9,505 nucleotides of DNA. Source: Thermoplasmata archaeon. Its GTDB lineage: Archaea; Thermoplasmatota; Thermoplasmata; SG8-5. How positions within the stretch are numbered: position 1 is the first letter of the stretch; each line of letters starts with the position of its first letter. Both the position numbers and the translations under genes were made by a program. A model generated the notes under the pieces. The model was given only the letters and a program-made list of their open reading frames with translations. It had not been told where the DNA came from and searched no databases. The DNA lies in assembly GCA_030655715.1 (NCBI GenBank), contig JAUSPR010000253.1, positions 1 through 9,505 of the forward strand, written 5' to 3'. This document shows, in pieces, positions 6,037 through 9,505 of this stretch.

Positions 6037-9000
6037 ATGCCAGCACCGGAAGAGATTAAAAGAATTGTCCAGACATATAAAGAACATCGCAATGAATACT
6101 TGTTGCCAGAATACAAGGAAGCGGATGCTCGACTATACTTTATAGATATTATCTTTAAGGAATTGGGTTGGGATTTCAAAAATATAGACGGCTATTCCGA
6201 ATATTATAAGGAAGTAGAACTTGAGCCAACGTTAGAAATTGAAGGTAGCAATAAGAATCCGGATTATGCCTTTAAAATCGGTGGCCATGTGAAATTTTAT
6301 GTTGAAGCAAAGAAACCTTCCGTTGATATAACTTCAAAAAAAGAGCCTGCTTACCAACTTAGAAATTATGCCTGGAACAAGAAACTTCCTTTATCTATAT
6401 TGACCAATTTTGAGGATTTATATGTATACGATTGTCGGATTGAACCGAAAAAAGACGATCCACCTCACAAAGGTACGGTTTTTTATGCATCATTTGACGA
6501 TATTGAAGAAAAATGGGACGAATTCGCCAGTTTATTCAGCAAAGAATCGATTCTAAAGGGACGATTTGATGAGTACGCCCTAAAGAAAAAGAAGGGAATA
6601 ACAGAAGTAGATGACAAAATATTGAAAAGTATCGAGGGCTGGCGTTTAAAACTGGCCAAAAACATTGCCATCGAGAATAAAAAATTGACAATTGAAGAAA
6701 TGAACCTGGCTGTCCAGAAATTCATTGACCGATTATTATTCCTGCGGATATGTGAGGACAGAGGCAGCGAACCTGAAAACCAGCTCCAGAACATCATTAA
6801 AAGAAAGGGGAATTATTACAAACACCTGTTCGTATTGTTCGAACTTGCCGATGCTAAGTACAACTCCGGCCTTTTCCATTTCAATGAAGAAAAAAAGAGA
6901 GCCACGAAACCGGACTTGATTTCCCGAAAATTGAAAATTGACGACAAAATAATCAAGGAGATAATCAAAGAAATATCCGAGTCAGGCTATCGTTTTGATG
7001 TCATACCGGCAGATATATTGGGCCAGGTCTACGAGCAGTTCCTGGGAAAGGTTATTCGACTCACTGCCGGCCACCAGGCCAAGGTGGAAGAAAAACCAGA
7101 GGTCAAGAAAGCTGGCGGCGTCTATTACACACCCACATATATCGTTGAATACATCGTTGAAAATACAGTTGTCAAGCTCTGCGAAGGCAAGACTCCGGAA
7201 GAAATGAAGAAACTCAAGATTCTGGACCCGGCCTGCGGCTCCGGCTCGTTCCTTATCGTGGCATACAAGCGACTGATGGAAAAGCACCAGGAATGGTACG
7301 CGGCACACAATCCGAAAAAATACAAGGAACAGGTTTTCCAAAATGACAAAGGCAACTGGCAACTGACATTAAAGGAAAAGAAAAACATCTTATTGTCCAG
7401 CATTCATGGCGTTGACATTGATAACCAGGCAGTCGAAGTAACCAAGTTGAATCTCCTCCTGAAAGCGCTGGAAGGCGAGAACAAGGATTCGCTCGACAAC
7501 TTCGGAAAGTGGTTCCGAGAGCCCGCGCTCCCCAATCTTGAGAACAATGTCAAATGCGGTAACTCGCTAATCGACTTTGATATTATCGACCATCTCCAAG
7601 ACCTCTCCGATGATGAGCGGGACAATGAACTGGCAAGGATTAATCCGTTCAACTGGCAGGAGGAATTTTCTGAGATTATGAAGGCAGGGGGATTTGATGC
7701 GGTGGTGGGGAATCCGCCGTATATTCGTATCCAGACGATGAAAGAATGGGCACCTGTGGAGGTGGAACATTACAAGAGGATTTATCAATCAGCCAGCAAG
7801 GGCAATTATGATATTTATGTTGTGTTCATCGAAAAGGCCCTTCAGCTAATCAATGAAAATGGAAAGATGGGGTATATTTGCCCCCATAAGTTTTTCCAGG
7901 CAAAGTATGGCCAGCCCATACGAGAATTGATTGACGAGGGAAAACATCTTGAAGAAATAGTAAACTTCAATGATTTGCAGATTTTCAGTGGTGCAACAAC
8001 TTACACTTGCCTTTTGTTTCTTACTGGAAAAAAGAAAAACATGTTTAATTATGCTGATGTTAATGATTTACTTAACTGGCAAATAAATAAAGAAGCACCA
8101 AATGGCTTAATTAATCATCCCACTGGTAACAGCGAATGGAATTTTATTGTGGGTTCAGGTGCAGAGTTATTTGATAAATTATCCAAAATTCCAACAAAGC
8201 TAGATTCCTATGCTGAAAGATTGTTTCAGGGATGTATTACGAGTGCCGATACAATATTTTTGTTTAAGGAATTCAAGCAATCTACAGAGGATACTTATAA
8301 ATTATATTCAAAAGAAAATGAAAAATGGATAATATTGGAATCAAAAATACTTAAGCCGGTTGTTCGCAGTGGAAGTATAAAAAGATATAAAGCAGACCCC
8401 GTTGTAATGGTAATCTTTCCATACGAAGTTATAGGCAATGATGCTCGCCTTTTCTCAGAGAATGAAATAAAAAAGAATTATCCACTGACTTGGCAATATC
8501 TAAATTCTAACAAATCAACATTGGAAAATCGTGAGAAAGGCAGGTTTAGAGGGGATGGGTGGTATAGGTATGGACGAACTCAAAATCTTGGAATGTGGGA
8601 ACAACCAAAGTTAATGCTTCCATATATGGTTACCGAATTGTCTGCATACTATGATTATTCAGACAATTATTATTTCATAAATGTTACCACTGGTGGATAC
8701 GGAATAACCTTAGACGATTCTAAAAAAACCTTGCCTTATTTGTGTGGTTTACTTAACTCAAGACTGCTAGATTTTTACCTCAAAGTGGTATCAACAAATT
8801 TCCATGGAGGATATTTTGCAGCAAATAAACAATTCATTGAACAGCTCCCAATCCGCATCATCGACTTCTCCAACAAAGAGGACGTTGCCAGGCATGACAA
8901 AATGGTGAAGCTGGTCGAGAGGATGCTCAAGCTCCACAAGGACGTTAAGGGGGCCAGCACGCCGGATGCTGAAACAAGGATTCAGAGGCAGATTGAGGCG

Positions 9001-9090
9001 ACTGACAGAGAGATTGATGAGCTGGTTTATGAGTTGTATGGACTGACGGAGGAAGATATTAGGATTATTGAAGAAAAAGGTGGCGTATAA
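6037..9090 (+). CDS. Type IIG (Eco57I/TaqI-like) restriction-modification enzyme, single chain
   Basis: A 1017-aa fused enzyme that should both methylate adenine at its own site and cut unmodified DNA. Domains in order: an HsdR-N-like start (EADARLYFIDIIFKELGWD, 28-46); a PD-(D/E)xK nuclease with P75-D76 and E90-A-K92; a helical linker (about 190-355); the N6-adenine methylase with motif X GGVYYTPTYIVEYIV (360-374), motif I DPACGSGSF (397-405) and motif IV NPPY (559-562); then a target-recognition region (about 650-945) and a helical tail ending in the coiled RQIEATDREIDELVYELYGL. The catalytic residues look intact. An upstream GTG at 5944 is in frame, but those 31 codons run through the TATA-like box, so ATG 6037 is preferred. 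GC content varies sharply along the gene and is lowest in the recognition region. The next gene follows directly. Confidence 0.93.
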   Translation: MPAPEEIKRIVQTYKEHRNEYLLPEYKEADARLYFIDIIFKELGWDFKNIDGYSEYYKEVELEPTLEIEGSNKNPDYAFKIGGHVKFYVEAKKPSVDITSKKEPAYQLRNYAWNKKLPLSILTNFEDLYVYDCRIEPKKDDPPHKGTVFYASFDDIEEKWDEFASLFSKESILKGRFDEYALKKKKGITEVDDKILKSIEGWRLKLAKNIAIENKKLTIEEMNLAVQKFIDRLLFLRICEDRGSEPENQLQNIIKRKGNYYKHLFVLFELADAKYNSGLFHFNEEKKRATKPDLISRKLKIDDKIIKEIIKEISESGYRFDVIPADILGQVYEQFLGKVIRLTAGHQAKVEEKPEVKKAGGVYYTPTYIVEYIVENTVVKLCEGKTPEEMKKLKILDPACGSGSFLIVAYKRLMEKHQEWYAAHNPKKYKEQVFQNDKGNWQLTLKEKKNILLSSIHGVDIDNQAVEVTKLNLLLKALEGENKDSLDNFGKWFREPALPNLENNVKCGNSLIDFDIIDHLQDLSDDERDNELARINPFNWQEEFSEIMKAGGFDAVVGNPPYIRIQTMKEWAPVEVEHYKRIYQSASKGNYDIYVVFIEKALQLINENGKMGYICPHKFFQAKYGQPIRELIDEGKHLEEIVNFNDLQIFSGATTYTCLLFLTGKKKNMFNYADVNDLLNWQINKEAPNGLINHPTGNSEWNFIVGSGAELFDKLSKIPTKLDSYAERLFQGCITSADTIFLFKEFKQSTEDTYKLYSKENEKWIILESKILKPVVRSGSIKRYKADPVVMVIFPYEVIGNDARLFSENEIKKNYPLTWQYLNSNKSTLENREKGRFRGDGWYRYGRTQNLGMWEQPKLMLPYMVTELSAYYDYSDNYYFINVTTGGYGITLDDSKKTLPYLCGLLNSRLLDFYLKVVSTNFHGGYFAANKQFIEQLPIRIIDFSNKEDVARHDKMVKLVERMLKLHKDVKGASTPDAETRIQRQIEATDREIDELVYELYGLTEEDIRIIEEKGGV

Positions 9091-9505
9091 ATGAAATTAA
9101 ATACTGAAATAGCAGGCATTATATACCCAATAATGCAGAATAATTTCACCATTTTAATGACGCGCACAAATCCAGTTTATGTAAAATTTATTACCCATAC
9201 TAAATCAAAAAAACCTACAAAACTACAAAAAGAAAATTATTTATTATTTTACTTGTCAAAAAATGACAAATCTATTATTGGCTATTCAAAAATACAAAAA
9301 ATATCATTTGAACAACCACATGATATTTTGAATAATTTTATCAATAGGATACAAATGAATGAATGTGAATTCTCTGCCTACATTCAAGGTAGAAAATCAA
9401 AACAACTCATCGTTTTAGAATTAGAAAAGATATATAAACTAAAGAAACGAGTAATTATTTCATTTCCTATGACAATGGCTGGCCGATATGTTTCAAAAGA
9501 ACAAT
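9091..9505 (+). CDS. DUF365/PUA-like protein (N-terminal part, cut by the window edge)
   Basis: 138 codons are visible and open to the window end. The start codon follows the Type IIG stop with no gap, and GGTGG inside the last codons of that gene serves as ribosome-binding site, so translation is coupled. The protein is basic and AT-rich in codon use. The layout recalls archaeal DUF365 proteins of the PUA/ASCH-like fold: an opening strand IAGIIYP, then LLFYLSKNDKSIIGYSKIQKI, a helix with EFSAYIQGR, then LIVLELEKI and a closing MAGRYVSKE. Such folds bind RNA or modified bases. A role in helping the restriction system sense modified DNA or RNA is an inference from position only. Family assignment is by recalled pattern, not by search. 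Confidence 0.65.
   Translation, partial: MKLNTEIAGIIYPIMQNNFTILMTRTNPVYVKFITHTKSKKPTKLQKENYLLFYLSKNDKSIIGYSKIQKISFEQPHDILNNFINRIQMNECEFSAYIQGRKSKQLIVLELEKIYKLKKRVIISFPMTMAGRYVSKEQ

Overview
The window looks archaeal, most likely from an uncultured euryarchaeon. Several genes have a TATA-like box about 22 to 30 bp before the start codon, which gives leaderless or nearly leaderless transcripts. The central helicase carries the signature of archaeal Hef, and a short CopG-like protein and a DUF365-like protein are of types common in archaea. Hef without its nuclease half is what I recall for Thermoplasmata, so that class is my best guess, but the sequence does not prove it. Composition is mosaic. 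The helicase is very GC-rich (44 of 60 bases in 2521-2580), while the flanking genes, especially both DNA-methylation loci, are AT-rich. This fits accessory DNA inserted around core genes.

Layout. (1) 1-1202, minus strand: a tight four-gene operon of a small ribbon-helix-helix-like protein, an unrecognised 176-aa protein, a very small SprT-like zinc metallopeptidase and the N-terminal part of a beta-class DNA amino-methyltransferase. Its promoter overlaps an 11-bp perfect palindrome. (2) 1203-1634: a gene-poor stretch with a probable 5' stub of a second copy of the gene at 3437-4309, plus a compound stem-loop. (3) 1635-3266, plus: Hef/FANCM-type helicase with a PIP-box-like N-terminus. (4) 3437-4309, minus: a 290-aa protein of the uncharacterised family with a KLTAKGNLP signature. 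(5) 4687-5655, plus: an unrecognised 322-aa protein with a likely C-terminal winged helix. (6) 5656-6036: no gene, but three hairpins in about 105 bp that resemble IS200/IS605 (TnpB/omega RNA) ends. (7) 6037-9090, plus: a 1017-aa single-chain Type IIG restriction-modification enzyme, followed with zero spacing by a partial DUF365/PUA-like gene that runs off the window.

Working together: the window has two unrelated DNA-methylation systems either side of a replication-repair helicase. The right one is a self-contained restriction-modification enzyme with a translationally linked accessory gene. The left one has a methyltransferase but no recognisable nuclease in view. In its place are a minimal SprT-type protease and an unknown protein, all probably controlled by the small first gene. 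This left operon is the best candidate here for an undescribed defence or DNA-protein-crosslink module.
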